A stretch of 64,000 bases of DNA from Pigmentiphaga sp. NML080357. Lineage in GTDB: Bacteria; Pseudomonadota; Gammaproteobacteria; Burkholderiales; Burkholderiaceae_B. Under the pieces are notes generated by a model. The model was given only the letters and a program-made list of their open reading frames with translations. It did no database searches and was not told where the DNA came from. Below, in pieces: positions 51,556 through 61,320 of this stretch (the stretch's first letter is position 1; each line of letters opens with the position of its first letter). The position numbers were made by a program, and so were the translations under genes. The DNA is taken from contig NZ_NINW01000033.1 of NCBI RefSeq assembly GCF_002188465.1, positions 20,172-84,171 on the forward strand, read 5' to 3'.

Positions 51556-52985
51556 CCGACCTCCTCGCCCATTTCCGCGCCGTCATCCTGTGCGGCGGAT
51601 CCGGTTCACGCCTGTGGCCGCTTTCGCGCGAGACCTTGCCCAAGCAATTCATCTGCCTGAACGGCTCCCGCAGTCTGTTGCAGAACACGCTGCTGCGCCT
51701 GCCTTCCGCCAATGCGGAGTACCGCCCGATACTGGTGTGCAACGACGTGCACCGTTATGTCGCGGTGGAGCAGGCGCAGGACGTCGGCGCGACGTCCCTG
51801 GAGATGATCCTGGAGCCATGCGCGCGCAACACCGCGCCCGCCATAGCCGCCGCGGCGCTGCGCGCCATGGAGGACGATCCCGACGCGATCCTGCTGGTCA
51901 TGCCGTCCGACCATGTGCTGGAAGACGGCGAGTCTCTGCGTGCGGCCTTTGCCTCGGCCCATGCCCACGCGGCGCGCGGCGCGATGGTGACCTTCGGCAT
52001 CGCCCCCGACGCCCCGCAAACCGGCTATGGCTACATCCAGGCCGGCGACCCCTTGAGCGGCCCCGGCGGCGCCCGCCGGATCAGCCGTTTCGTCGAGAAA
52101 CCCTCGCCCGAGCTGGCTCAGCGCTTTCTGGCCGAGGGAGGGTACTACTGGAACAGCGGCATGTTCGCCTTTCGTGCCGCGGTCTACCTGGCCGAGCTGG
52201 ACCGGCGCGCGCCGGCCATGCTGGCGGCGGTGCGCGAAGCCGTGGCCGCCGGCAAGGGCGACCATGCCCTGTACCAGCTGGACCCCGCGAGCTACGCGGC
52301 CTGCCCCGCCGACTCCATCGACTACGCCGTCATGGAGCACACCGAAGACGCCGTCGTCATTCCGCTCGATTGCGCCTGGAGCGACGTCGGCACCTGGGAC
52401 AGCGTCTGGGGCATCGCGGAGAAGTGCCCCGACGGCAACGCCATACAAGGCGACGTGCTGATGGAGGATTCCCGCAATTGCCTGGTGCATGCCACCCACC
52501 GGATGGTCGCCTCCATCGGCCTCGACGACATCGTCGTCATCGAGACCGCCGACGCCATACTGGTCATGCACAAGAGCAAGTCCCAGGACATCAAGGGCCT
52601 GGTGGAACGCTTCAAGGTGCTGCACCGGACGGAAATCACCCACCACCGGCAGGTCCAGCGCCCCTGGGGCTGGTACGACTCGGTGGATCAGGGCGAGCGC
52701 TACCAGATCAAGCGGATCACGGTGAAACCGGGCGGCCGCCTCTCCTTCCAGATGCACCACCACCGGGCCGAGCACTGGGTGGTGGTCTCCGGCACCGCCC
52801 GCATCTACAACGGCGACAAGCAGTACCTGCTGACCGAGAACCAATCCACCTTCATCCCTTTGGGTGAAGTACACAGTCTCGAGAACCCCGGCAAGATCCC
52901 GCTGGACATCATCGAAATCCAATCGGGCGCCTATCTGGGCGAGGACGACATCGTCCGTTTCCAGGACGTGTACGGCCGGGTCTGA
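51552..52985 (+). CDS. manC: Mannose-1-phosphate guanylyltransferase / mannose-6-phosphate isomerase
   Basis: A 477-residue bifunctional enzyme. The nucleotidyltransferase domain starts VILCGGSGSRLWPLSRETLP with FVEKPS near 178. The C-terminal cupin isomerase has QMHHHRAEHWVVVSGTA near 398 with zinc ligands. It makes GDP-mannose and interconverts fructose-6-phosphate and mannose-6-phosphate. The phosphomannomutase step (manB) is not encoded in the window. It overlaps gmm by 4 bp. Confidence 0.95.
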   Translation: MTDLLAHFRAVILCGGSGSRLWPLSRETLPKQFICLNGSRSLLQNTLLRLPSANAEYRPILVCNDVHRYVAVEQAQDVGATSLEMILEPCARNTAPAIAAAALRAMEDDPDAILLVMPSDHVLEDGESLRAAFASAHAHAARGAMVTFGIAPDAPQTGYGYIQAGDPLSGPGGARRISRFVEKPSPELAQRFLAEGGYYWNSGMFAFRAAVYLAELDRRAPAMLAAVREAVAAGKGDHALYQLDPASYAACPADSIDYAVMEHTEDAVVIPLDCAWSDVGTWDSVWGIAEKCPDGNAIQGDVLMEDSRNCLVHATHRMVASIGLDDIVVIETADAILVMHKSKSQDIKGLVERFKVLHRTEITHHRQVQRPWGWYDSVDQGERYQIKRITVKPGGRLSFQMHHHRAEHWVVVSGTARIYNGDKQYLLTENQSTFIPLGEVHSLENPGKIPLDIIEIQSGAYLGEDDIVRFQDVYGRV

Positions 52986-53022
52986 CCTATCGAGGCAATG
53001 CCTTAGACCCTTTGATCGATAT

Positions 53023-53043
53023 CCGTCGCGGCAACCGCGACGG
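53023..53043. other. 9-bp perfect hairpin between manC and gmd
   Basis: CCGTCGCGG and CCGCGACGG pair around a CAA loop. It lies in the longest gap of the exopolysaccharide operon (126 bp). Only TAATCTT follows, so it is a weak terminator at best and may set a partial stop or an RNA processing point. Confidence 0.45.
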
Positions 53044-53111
53044 TAATCTTCTCTCCGCCGGCCGACCCTTTTCGGCCGAGAGTCCGCAAGCTAAGCCATA
53101 AGGACACCACC

Positions 53112-54224
53112 ATGTCGAAGCGAGCTCTGATTACCGGCGTCACCGGGCAGGACGGCGCCTATCTGGCCGAACTGTTGCTGAACAAAGGCTACGAAGTCCA
53201 TGGGATCAAGCGCCGCGCGTCGCTTTTCAATACCTCCCGGATCGACCACCTCTACCAGGATCCGCACGAGCGCTCCCGCAACTTCGTCCTGCACCATGGA
53301 GACATGACCGACTCCTGCAGTCTCATCCGGATCGTGCAGGCCGTGCAACCCCACGAGATCTACAACCTGGCCGCCCAGAGCCACGTCGGGGTGTCGTTCG
53401 AAGAGCCGGAGTACACCGCCAATACCGACGGATTGGGCACGCTGCGCCTGCTGGAAGCCATCCGCATGCTCAAGCTCACGGACCGCACCCGCTTCTACCA
53501 GGCGTCGACCTCGGAACTCTACGGCATGGTCCAGGAGATTCCGCAGCGGGAAACCACGCCGTTCTACCCGCGCAGCCCGTACGCCGCCGCCAAGCTGTAC
53601 GCCTACTGGATCTGCGTCAACTACCGGGAAGCCTATGGCATGTACGCATGCAACGGGATCCTCTTCAATCACGAATCCCCGCGCCGCGGCGAGACCTTCG
53701 TCACCCGCAAGATCACTCGCGGCCTGGCCCGCATCGCAATGGGCCTGCAGGATTGCCTGTACCTGGGCAACCTCTCGTCCCGGCGCGACTGGGGGCATGC
53801 GCGGGATTACGTCGAGATGCAGTGGCTGATGCTGCAGCAGGACAAGCCGGACGATTTCGTCATCGCCACCGGCATGCAATACAGCGTGCGGGAATTCATC
53901 GACATGGCCGCGCGCGAACTGGGTCTGCTGCTCTCCTGGGAGGGTGAAGGCGTTCGGGAGACGGCCACCGTCCTCTTCAGCGCGGTGCACGAGAAAGTCC
54001 GGCCCGGCCAGGTGATCGTCCGGGTCGACCCCCGCTATTTCCGTCCGACCGAGGTCGACACGCTGCTGGGGGATCCCAGCAAGGCCAGGGAAAAGCTCGG
54101 GTGGACGCCTCGTACATCTTTCGCCGACCTAGTGCGGGAGATGGTCGAAAGCGACCTGAAGGACGCGCGGCGCGATGCGCTCATGGAAGAAAACGGCTAC
54201 GAAGTGTTCGCCTACAAGGAGTAA
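53112..54224 (+). CDS. gmd: GDP-mannose 4,6-dehydratase
   Basis: A 370-residue SDR-family dehydratase. The NADP motif is [14 protein letters not shown] near residue 8. The catalytic set is the threonine-serine-glutamate of STSELYG near 137 and YAAAK near 160. [14 protein letters not shown] is the substrate-binding stretch. It makes GDP-4-keto-6-deoxymannose, the precursor of GDP-fucose. AAGGAC precedes the ATG. Confidence 0.96.
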   Translation: MSKRALITGVTGQDGAYLAELLLNKGYEVHGIKRRASLFNTSRIDHLYQDPHERSRNFVLHHGDMTDSCSLIRIVQAVQPHEIYNLAAQSHVGVSFEEPEYTANTDGLGTLRLLEAIRMLKLTDRTRFYQASTSELYGMVQEIPQRETTPFYPRSPYAAAKLYAYWICVNYREAYGMYACNGILFNHESPRRGETFVTRKITRGLARIAMGLQDCLYLGNLSSRRDWGHARDYVEMQWLMLQQDKPDDFVIATGMQYSVREFIDMAARELGLLLSWEGEGVRETATVLFSAVHEKVRPGQVIVRVDPRYFRPTEVDTLLGDPSKAREKLGWTPRTSFADLVREMVESDLKDARRDALMEENGYEVFAYKE

Positions 54225-54226
54225 TC

Positions 54227-55189
54227 ATGAAGACCGGCTCAGCGCGGATTTTCGTGGCAGGCCATCGCGGCATGGTGGGATCGGCCATCCGCCGGGAACT
54301 GGAGCGCAAGGGCTACGCCCACCTGCTTACTCCCTCCCGGCACGAGCTCAATCTCGAGAACCAGGCCGCGGTGCAACAGTTCTTCGATCGCGAACGCCCG
54401 GACGTGGTGTACCTGGCGGCGGCCAAGGTCGGCGGCATTCTCGACAACGAACGGCACCCGGTGGCGTACCTGGCGCGCAACCTCCTGATCCAGACCAACG
54501 TCATCCGAGCGGCATACGAATCGGGTGTCGCCAAGCTGCTGTTCCTCGGCTCCTCGTGCATCTACCCGCGCCTGGCGCCTCAGCCCATGCGGGAGGAACA
54601 CCTGCTGACCGGCCCGCTCGAGAGCACCAACGAGGCCTACGCCATCGCCAAGATCGCCGGCGTGAAGCTCTGCGAGGCCTATCGCCGGGAGTTCGGCTCG
54701 TGCTTCGTCAGCGCCATGCCGACCAATCTCTACGGCCGCGGCGACAACTACGATCTCGAGCGCAGCCACGTGCTGCCTGCGCTGATACGAAAGTTCCACG
54801 AAGGCAAACTTGCCGATTCGCCGTCGGTCACGATCTGGGGCACCGGCCAGCCGCTGCGCGAGTTCCTGCACGTCGACGACCTGGCGCGCGCCTGCGTGCA
54901 CCTCATGGAAGGCGATCCCGACCAGTCCATCTACAACATAGGCTCGGGCGAGGAAATCAGCATTGCCGATCTCGCCCGGCTGGTGGCCCGGATCGTGGGT
55001 TACGAAGGCAGGCTCAAGTTCGACCTGAGCCGCCCAGACGGCACGCCGCGCAAGCTGCTCGACTCCTCCCGGATGCGGGCCCTGGGCTGGAAGCCCGAGA
55101 TCCCGCTGGCGGAGGGCATCGCGGTGACGTACCGCCAGTTCCTGCGGGAATCCGGGGCTCTCCAACGGTTGACCGGCGCGTTGGGCTGA
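54227..55189 (+). CDS. fcl: GDP-L-fucose synthase
   Basis: A 320-residue epimerase-reductase. The NADP motif is VAGHRGMVGSAI near residue 10. SSCIYPR near 110 and the YAIAK pair near 138 are the catalytic segments; MPTNLYGRGDNYD follows near 165. It epimerises and reduces the Gmd product to GDP-L-fucose. It starts 2 bp after the gmd stop. With manC and gmd it shows that the polymer contains fucose or a related deoxysugar. Confidence 0.96.
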   Translation: MKTGSARIFVAGHRGMVGSAIRRELERKGYAHLLTPSRHELNLENQAAVQQFFDRERPDVVYLAAAKVGGILDNERHPVAYLARNLLIQTNVIRAAYESGVAKLLFLGSSCIYPRLAPQPMREEHLLTGPLESTNEAYAIAKIAGVKLCEAYRREFGSCFVSAMPTNLYGRGDNYDLERSHVLPALIRKFHEGKLADSPSVTIWGTGQPLREFLHVDDLARACVHLMEGDPDQSIYNIGSGEEISIADLARLVARIVGYEGRLKFDLSRPDGTPRKLLDSSRMRALGWKPEIPLAEGIAVTYRQFLRESGALQRLTGALG

Positions 55190-55192
55190 CCC

Positions 55193-56515
55193 ATGGCACT
55201 CATGCGTCTGATACGCCGCCACGTCGTCGGCAACGCCTCGTTCTGGGGGTTGATCGAGTACGGCAGCGGGCCGCTCGTGGCGCTTGCCGCCCTGCCTGTG
55301 CTGCTGCGCCAGCTCGATACCACGGGTTTCGGCCAGTACGCCATGATCCTGGCGGTGGCGGGATTCGGAAACCTGGCCAACCTCGGCGCGGCGGTGACGG
55401 CGACCAAGCTGGTTGCGGAGAAGGCGCACGAGCCCGGGGGCGCCTATCGTGGCGCCGGCGTGGCCTCGGCGCTGATCTTCTGCGCGCTGGGCGCCGTCGC
55501 GCTGGTCACCCTGGTCGTCACCGCGATGCTGGCGGGCATCTGGCCCGATGCGCATTTCGGCAATGCCCCGCTGTATACCCTGCTGCCCGCGGCGCTGGCC
55601 GTCTACCTCGCCCAGCAAACCGACCAGTTGTACGCCGGCGCGCTGAAGGGCCGCGAACGCTTCCCGGCCATCGCGCTGTCCGAGTGCGGGGGCCGCCTCG
55701 GCGCCATGGCCCTGGCCTGCCTGGCGGCCTGGCTCACGCACAGCGCCCTGTGGACTGCGGCGGCGCAAGGCACGGGACTGCTGCTGTCGGCCGGCGTCAA
55801 GATGCTGGTCTTTGCCCGCGGAGAACACCACTACTGGGTCAAGCCGATTCCCGATCGCGCGGCCATGGCGGCCGCCTTCCAGTTCTCCCGCTGGTCATGG
55901 CTGCACGGCGTCAGCACGCTTGCCTTCGGTTCCCTCGACCGCGTCGTCGTCGGCAGCCTGATGGGGCCCACCGCCCTGGCGCTCTACGCCGTCGGCGTCC
56001 AGGTCGGACAGATCACCCATACGGCCTCGGTAGCCGTATTCCAGAAGGCCATGCCGCGCGTCAATCGCCTGCGCGTGTCGCCGCCCTACCCGGGCGCCGC
56101 GGGAGAAGAAATACGGCGGTTGACGCGCTGGAACCTGGTGCTGTCCGCGGGCGCGACCCTGTTGCTGCTGGCTCTCAGCCAGCCTCTGCTGGCCTTGATG
56201 CTGGGGGCGGCCAATGCGGCGGGACACCAGCTGACCTTCGACCTGCTGATACTGGCATCGGGCGTATTGTCGATGAACGCCGCCGCCCATTTTTCCCTGC
56301 TCGGCCTGGGCAATGGCCGCGCGGTAGCGCTGCTCAACGGGCTGGGAGGGGTCGCCATGCTCGTGCTGATGGTCGTTCTGGCCGGACCGGCCGGCCAGAA
56401 CGCCGCGGCCATCGGCCGCATGGCGTATGCCGCGGTGACGCTCGCGGCCATAGGCCTGGCGCTGCGCGAATCCCGCGAGCCGCTTCCCCCCACCGCCTCG
56501 ATAGCGACCCGGTAG
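55193..56515 (+). CDS. wzx: Polysaccharide repeat-unit flippase (Wzx-like)
   Basis: A 440-residue membrane protein with about twelve hydrophobic segments of the MOP/polysaccharide-transporter superfamily. The start RRHVVGNASFWGLIEYGSG leads into segment 1, and GSLDRVVVGSLMGPTALALY near residue 245 is the second-half hallmark. It moves the lipid-linked repeat unit across the inner membrane. It starts 3 bp after fcl. The symbol is assigned by role and context. Confidence 0.85.
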   Translation: MALMRLIRRHVVGNASFWGLIEYGSGPLVALAALPVLLRQLDTTGFGQYAMILAVAGFGNLANLGAAVTATKLVAEKAHEPGGAYRGAGVASALIFCALGAVALVTLVVTAMLAGIWPDAHFGNAPLYTLLPAALAVYLAQQTDQLYAGALKGRERFPAIALSECGGRLGAMALACLAAWLTHSALWTAAAQGTGLLLSAGVKMLVFARGEHHYWVKPIPDRAAMAAAFQFSRWSWLHGVSTLAFGSLDRVVVGSLMGPTALALYAVGVQVGQITHTASVAVFQKAMPRVNRLRVSPPYPGAAGEEIRRLTRWNLVLSAGATLLLLALSQPLLALMLGAANAAGHQLTFDLLILASGVLSMNAAAHFSLLGLGNGRAVALLNGLGGVAMLVLMVVLAGPAGQNAAAIGRMAYAAVTLAAIGLALRESREPLPPTASIATR

Positions 56516-56523
56516 TCCGTCAC

Positions 56524-57441
56524 ATGCTCAGGGAATATATGCGCAAACATCATGAACAGAAGACGCGGGAACTGATCAATTTCGTCAGTTGCCTGAAGCC
56601 GCCGCGCCCGGTGGCGACAGCGCTGCTGCCCCGGATCACGATCGTGACGCCTTCCTACAACCAGGGGAAGTTCCTGGAACGCACCATACTCTCGGTGCTG
56701 AACCAGGGATACCCGGATCTCGAATACATCATCATCGATGGCGGCTCGACCGACGGCAGTGTCGACATCATCCGGAAGTACGAGAAATACCTGGCCTATT
56801 GGACCAGCCGGCCGGACCGGGGCCAGTCGCACGCCATCAACGAGGGGTTCATACGAGCCACAGGCGACTACGTGGGATGGCAGAACTCCGACGACCTGTT
56901 CTTTCCCGGCGCTCTGCTGCGCCTGGGCAAGGCCGCGGCACTGGGCCGTCCCACCATCGTGAGCGGCAACCTGTACCTGGCGGACGCCGGCAATCGCATA
57001 TTCCGCGAAATCCAGTACACCCCCGTGGATCGAGGCATGCTCACGGTGGTCAAGGCGTCCATCCCCAACCAGGCCGCCATTTTCCGGCGCGATCTGCTCG
57101 AGAAGTACGGCATGCTGGACGAGGACAAGCGCTACTGCATGGACCTGGACCTGTGGAGCCGCCTCCTGTACGCGGGCGCCAACCGCATCGTGCCCGACGC
57201 CTACGGCGTCTACACCATGCACGGGGAAACCAAGACCGCCTTGCTGCAGGACGTGCTGCTGGAAGAACGCAGCGCAATCGTCCACCGGATACGCCAAACG
57301 GAGCCTGGTATCGGGCCTCTCTACGGTCTGTCCTGCCGCTTGGCCAAGATGGCAGCCCATGCCAAGCAGGGCGACCTCCCCTACCTGTTCGAGAAATTCA
57401 CCAGCAAGCTCATCGGTCGCGACGACTGGAGCGAACACTGA
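56524..57441 (+). CDS. Glycosyltransferase family 2
   Basis: A 305-residue cytoplasmic GT-A enzyme. The fold opens with ITIVTPSYNQGKFLERTILS near residue 38 and IIIDGGSTDGS near 69. The metal-binding region reads NSDDLFFPGALLR near 125, and a catalytic aspartate is likely in CMDLDLWSRL near 220. It adds one sugar of the repeat unit; donor and linkage are unknown. Starts at 56524 or 56539 are possible: the first has no ribosome-binding site, the second has AGGGA very close. Confidence 0.85.
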   Translation: MLREYMRKHHEQKTRELINFVSCLKPPRPVATALLPRITIVTPSYNQGKFLERTILSVLNQGYPDLEYIIIDGGSTDGSVDIIRKYEKYLAYWTSRPDRGQSHAINEGFIRATGDYVGWQNSDDLFFPGALLRLGKAAALGRPTIVSGNLYLADAGNRIFREIQYTPVDRGMLTVVKASIPNQAAIFRRDLLEKYGMLDEDKRYCMDLDLWSRLLYAGANRIVPDAYGVYTMHGETKTALLQDVLLEERSAIVHRIRQTEPGIGPLYGLSCRLAKMAAHAKQGDLPYLFEKFTSKLIGRDDWSEH

Positions 57442-57453
57442 GGCGCCGCCACC

Positions 57454-58722
57454 ATGACGCGTTCACTCACCCAATCGACGCTGCCCTGGCTATGCCTGTT
57501 TTTCTTCTCGGCAACGGCGCTGAACTTCGATGAACTCACCATAGGCGCCGGCAATTTCAAGCTGTCGCCGTTCGATCTCCTGTTCCTGGTCATCGTGGCG
57601 ATCAAGTTCTCGCGGCTCGGCCAGCCCGGCGCCTACGCGCTCCCGTCGAGCTCGGTGATCATCCCGATGGCGCTGCAATGCCTGGCGCTGACCTACCTGG
57701 CGGCCACCAGTTTTCCGAAGCCCGGCATTGCCGGCCCGGACGTCGCGCGCGACCTGCGCATCGTGCTGTACTTCATGAGCATTCCCTTCCTCTGCTACAA
57801 GGACATCGACTCGGCATCCGCCTACGCCACGTTGCAGCGGACCATCGTTATCTCCGGCGTGGCCGTGGCCGGGTTTCTGCTGGCTGAACAGCTCACCGGC
57901 TTCAGCGTCACCGAACCGCTGCGCAACGTGCGCCTGGCCGTCTGGCTGCTTCCTTTCGCCATCCTGTCCATCATCTACTTTCCCGGGACGCTCCGGCTGG
58001 GCCCCCTCAGCGCCTACCTGCTGACGCTGTTCCTGTTCGTAGCGCTGGCCATGTCGCTCAACCGTAGCCAGTACCTGCAGCTGGCCGTAACGGTCGCACT
58101 CGCGGCGCTTCTCGGCAGCCAGGCCAGAGCCCTGCACAAGACCATCCTGCTGTTCGTACCCGCCATCGTCGCCGGTCTGGCGGTGTTCTACCTGATCGGG
58201 TACATGGACGTCCTCATCGACCGCATCTTCACGGTCCAGGAATTGGAGTACGACTCCAGCTATGGCGCCCGCATCCAGGAGATGGAAGGCCAGATGGATC
58301 TGTTCCACCAGGCTCCCATCTTTGGACACGGCGCCGGCTTGCGCAGCTGGGTCATGGGCGAGGAAGGCTTCGAGCTCAGCACGTTCGCCCACAACTCCTG
58401 GGCTTTCTACCTGATGAAGTTCGGCATCGTCGGCACCGGGCTCATCATGCTGACGCCACTGGCGATCATGCTCGTCTCGCTGATCCGTCCATATGCCCAT
58501 CCCGGCCTGGAACTGCACCGGCGCTACATGCTTTGCTGCCTGCCTATCTACATAACCGTCGATTCGATGTCGGGAGGGCTGGCCTACGCCCCCAAGACCG
58601 CGTTCCTCGGGTTCATGCTTTGCTACAGCCTGTCGCTGGCTGCCAACGCGGCGGCGACCGAGCCGGTCGTCCAGCGCATCAGGACCGGCCTGGGCGCCGG
58701 CCGGACGGCCCACCATGGCTGA
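57454..58722 (+). CDS. wzy: O-antigen/exopolysaccharide polymerase (Wzy-like)
   Basis: A 422-residue membrane protein with about ten to eleven hydrophobic segments and a large periplasmic loop near residues 260-310. That loop contains APIFGHGAGLRSW and STFAHNSW, the pattern of the Wzy/WaaL O-antigen ligase family. It links repeat units at the periplasmic face. Ligase function is less likely because a Wzx/Wzy/Wzc/Wza set surrounds it. It overlaps the next gene by 8 bp. Confidence 0.82.
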   Translation: MTRSLTQSTLPWLCLFFFSATALNFDELTIGAGNFKLSPFDLLFLVIVAIKFSRLGQPGAYALPSSSVIIPMALQCLALTYLAATSFPKPGIAGPDVARDLRIVLYFMSIPFLCYKDIDSASAYATLQRTIVISGVAVAGFLLAEQLTGFSVTEPLRNVRLAVWLLPFAILSIIYFPGTLRLGPLSAYLLTLFLFVALAMSLNRSQYLQLAVTVALAALLGSQARALHKTILLFVPAIVAGLAVFYLIGYMDVLIDRIFTVQELEYDSSYGARIQEMEGQMDLFHQAPIFGHGAGLRSWVMGEEGFELSTFAHNSWAFYLMKFGIVGTGLIMLTPLAIMLVSLIRPYAHPGLELHRRYMLCCLPIYITVDSMSGGLAYAPKTAFLGFMLCYSLSLAANAAATEPVVQRIRTGLGAGRTAHHG

Positions 58723-59833
58723 TGTCCTCTTTGTCGCGCCCGACCTGGCTCCCGGCGGCGTGGGCCGGTGCGTCACGTTCATCGTCGACGCCTTGCCCCA
58801 GGAGGGGCTGGAGACGGGTCTCTTCCTGCTTCGGCGCTTCAACGGGGAATACAAGATCAGGAACGCGCCGGTCACGCATGCCCTGCCGGCCATGCCCGCC
58901 GCCTGGCGTTTCCGGTCGGCGCTGCCGCTGGCGTTCTGGCGGCTGCTGATCCACCTGCGCAACGAGCCTCCCGCCCTGGTGTGCTCCCATGGCTTGCTCT
59001 GCAACACCCTCGTCGCGGTGGCATCGATGCTATCCATGCGAAAGTACGCGACGGTCGCGGTCGAACACAACAGTCCGTGGGCGCACTACAGCGGCTCCCC
59101 GCTGCAGCGGCTGAAGCGCTGGTTGGCCCACTTCAGCTATTCCCGCCACGACGTGGTCGTGGGTGTGTCCAAAGGCGTGGTCCGCGACCTGTCCACCATG
59201 TTCCCGTCCCTGGCCGGCAAGTTCCGCCACGTCTACAACGGCATTCCGGTCGACGAAGTGCGCCGTCTGGCCAGTTGCGCGCCAAGCACGCCGCTCCAGC
59301 CCGGCGTCCTGCAGTTCGTTTCCATCGGCCGCCTGGATGCGCTCAAGGATTTCAAGACGTTGGTCGACGCGGCGGAAATCCTGGACGATCCACGCATCGC
59401 GTTTACCATTTTCGGCGACGGCCCCGAGCGAAAGACCTTGCAGCAGCGGATCGCCGCCTCGTCCTCCCGCTCGAAGGTGACGCTGGCCGGACACGTCTCC
59501 AATCCCTTTCCGGCGCTGGCGCGCGCCTATGCGTTCATCTCGACCTCGCGCCGGGAGAGCTTCGGCAACGCCATGGTGGAGGCCCTCAGCCTGGGAGTGC
59601 CGGTCATTGCGGCCGACTGTCCCCACGGCCCGGCCGAAATCCTGGCGAACGGCCGGTATGGCGTGCTTTTTCCCGTCGGGGACGCCACGGCGCTGGCCGC
59701 GGCGATCCGCCGGCTGATCGACCACAGGCAGGAACATGACCGGCTGGCGCTGGTGGCGCCCGGCCGCGCAGCCGCTTTTTCTCTCGAGCAGCATCGCCGA
59801 AATGTCGCGGCGCTGTTCAACCCGCTGCTTTAG
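58715..59833 (+). CDS. Glycosyltransferase family 4
   Basis: A 372-residue GT-B enzyme. The acceptor domain starts VLFVAPDLAPGGVGRCV. The donor domain has FVSIGRLDALKDFKTLV near residue 202, FGDGPERKTL near 233, and the E-x7-E region SRRESFGNAMVEALSLGVPVI near 282 (given for its two glutamates). It adds a sugar to the repeat unit with retention of configuration; the donor is unknown. Confidence 0.88.
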   Translation: MADVLFVAPDLAPGGVGRCVTFIVDALPQEGLETGLFLLRRFNGEYKIRNAPVTHALPAMPAAWRFRSALPLAFWRLLIHLRNEPPALVCSHGLLCNTLVAVASMLSMRKYATVAVEHNSPWAHYSGSPLQRLKRWLAHFSYSRHDVVVGVSKGVVRDLSTMFPSLAGKFRHVYNGIPVDEVRRLASCAPSTPLQPGVLQFVSIGRLDALKDFKTLVDAAEILDDPRIAFTIFGDGPERKTLQQRIAASSSRSKVTLAGHVSNPFPALARAYAFISTSRRESFGNAMVEALSLGVPVIAADCPHGPAEILANGRYGVLFPVGDATALAAAIRRLIDHRQEHDRLALVAPGRAAAFSLEQHRRNVAALFNPLL

Positions 59834-59863
59834 GCGCGGCACTCATCCCACACGGAGAAGATC

Positions 59864-60760
59864 TTGGAACGCATTCCGGTATCCGTGGTCGTCATGACCA
59901 AGAACGAAGCGCGCAATATCGTCAAATGCCTGGCCAGCCTCCAAGACTTCTCCGAGGTATTCGTCGTCGACTCGGACAGCACGGACGAGACGCAAGAGCT
60001 GGCAATGACGTATGGCGCCCACGTGGTGCCGTTCAAGTGGAACGGCAAATATCCCAAGAAGAAGCAATGGTGCCTGGAGAACCTGCCATTCACGAACCGC
60101 ATCGTGCTGTATGTGGACGCCGACGAGGAAATGACCCCCGCCCTGGCCGATGAAATCCGCCGCTGCCTGCCCCGCTTCCACGACGGCTACGCCGGCGCAT
60201 TCACCGCCTTCGATTACGTGTTCTGCGGCAAGACGCTGCGGCACGGCCACCGTGTCTACAAGCTCGTGCTGCTGGACCGGCATCGCGCCCGTTTCCTGGA
60301 CTATGACGACCTCGACGTCGCCCACATGTGGGAAGTCGAAGGCCACTACCAGCCTCATGTCGACGGCCCCACTTTCGTGCTGTCGAATCCCATGATCCAT
60401 GCCGACCACGATTCGCTTTATCACTACTTCGACAAGCACAACCGCTATTCGGACTGGGAAGCCAATCTGCGCCTCAAGGGACTGCTCAATGATCCGCGCG
60501 AAGCGAATGTCGGCGGCCGGGCCCTCGCCAAGAAACTGTTCCAGAGCGTGCCCTTCAAGGGCGTCGCCGCGTTCCTGCACAGCTACGTCCTGAGACGCGG
60601 CTTCCTGGACGGCAAGGCCGGCTTCGACTATGCCGTCGCTCGCGGCGTCTACTACTGGCAGATCGGCATCAAGACCGCCGAACTGAAAGCGGCCGCCGCA
60701 CGTGCCCGCCCCAGCGCGAAAGAAGGGCTGGCGGCCGATCTCGGCCGGAGACCGATGTGA
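59864..60760 (+). CDS. Glycosyltransferase family 2 (WaaE/KdtX-like)
   Basis: A 298-residue GT-A enzyme. The opening VSVVVMTKNEARNIVKCLASL, VVDSDSTDET and LYVDADEEMT segments match the WaaE/KdtX group that adds beta-glucose to lipopolysaccharide core. A family HADH segment lies near residue 180 (MIHADHDSLYHY). The start is TTG at 59864, with GGAGAAG 4-9 bases upstream and no ATG near. In this locus it probably extends the exopolysaccharide unit. It overlaps wcaF. Confidence 0.88.
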   Translation: MERIPVSVVVMTKNEARNIVKCLASLQDFSEVFVVDSDSTDETQELAMTYGAHVVPFKWNGKYPKKKQWCLENLPFTNRIVLYVDADEEMTPALADEIRRCLPRFHDGYAGAFTAFDYVFCGKTLRHGHRVYKLVLLDRHRARFLDYDDLDVAHMWEVEGHYQPHVDGPTFVLSNPMIHADHDSLYHYFDKHNRYSDWEANLRLKGLLNDPREANVGGRALAKKLFQSVPFKGVAAFLHSYVLRRGFLDGKAGFDYAVARGVYYWQIGIKTAELKAAAARARPSAKEGLAADLGRRPM

Positions 60761-61320
60761 AGGAAGAGTACCAGCGCCTGGATCTGTTTTCCGTTTCGCC
60801 GGGCTTGCGCGGCCGCTCGCCGCTGGCCGTCCAGATGTGGTGGCTGGCGCAGGCAACGCTGTTCCGCGGATCGCCTCAGATCGCCTACGGATTTCGACGC
60901 TGGCTGCTGCGCCGGTTCGGCGCCCGGGTCGGCAAGAAGGTGCTCATTCGCCCCAGCGCCACGATCACTTATCCATGGAAAGTCAGCATAGGCGATTACT
61001 CCTGGATAGGCGATGACGTCGTGCTGTACAGCCTGTCGTCGATCGACATCGGCGACCATGTAGTGGTCTCGCAGCGCAGCTACGTATGCGCCGCCGACCA
61101 TGATCCCGCCTTGCGCGACTTCCCGATACGCGAGCGTCCCGTACGCATCGAAAGCGGCGCCTGGATCGCCACCGACGTGTTCGTCGGCCCGGGCGTGACC
61201 GTCGGCACGGGCGCCGTCGTCGGCGCCCGCAGCTCGGTATTCAAGTCCATCCCCGCCGCAACGGTCTGCCACGGCAATCCCTGCCGTCCCGTACGCATGC
61301 GTTCAATGGTGGATCGATGA
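60757..61320 (+). CDS. wcaF: Colanic-acid-type acetyltransferase (WcaF-like)
   Basis: A 187-residue left-handed beta-helix acyltransferase. Hexapeptide repeats run from about residue 60 (IRPSATITYPWKVSIGDYSW) to 165, with the catalytic-histidine segment VCAADHDP near 110. It O-acetylates a sugar of the repeat unit with acetyl-CoA. The start is GTG at 60757 overlapping the previous stop; its stop overlaps wcaI (ATGA). Confidence 0.9.
   Translation: MKEEYQRLDLFSVSPGLRGRSPLAVQMWWLAQATLFRGSPQIAYGFRRWLLRRFGARVGKKVLIRPSATITYPWKVSIGDYSWIGDDVVLYSLSSIDIGDHVVVSQRSYVCAADHDPALRDFPIRERPVRIESGAWIATDVFVGPGVTVGTGAVVGARSSVFKSIPAATVCHGNPCRPVRMRSMVDR

Noticed and set aside
54175..56523. Long upstream extension of the GT2 frame across fcl and wzx.
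   Set aside because: The real GT2 begins near 56524; the preceding part is out-of-frame reading of fcl and wzx.
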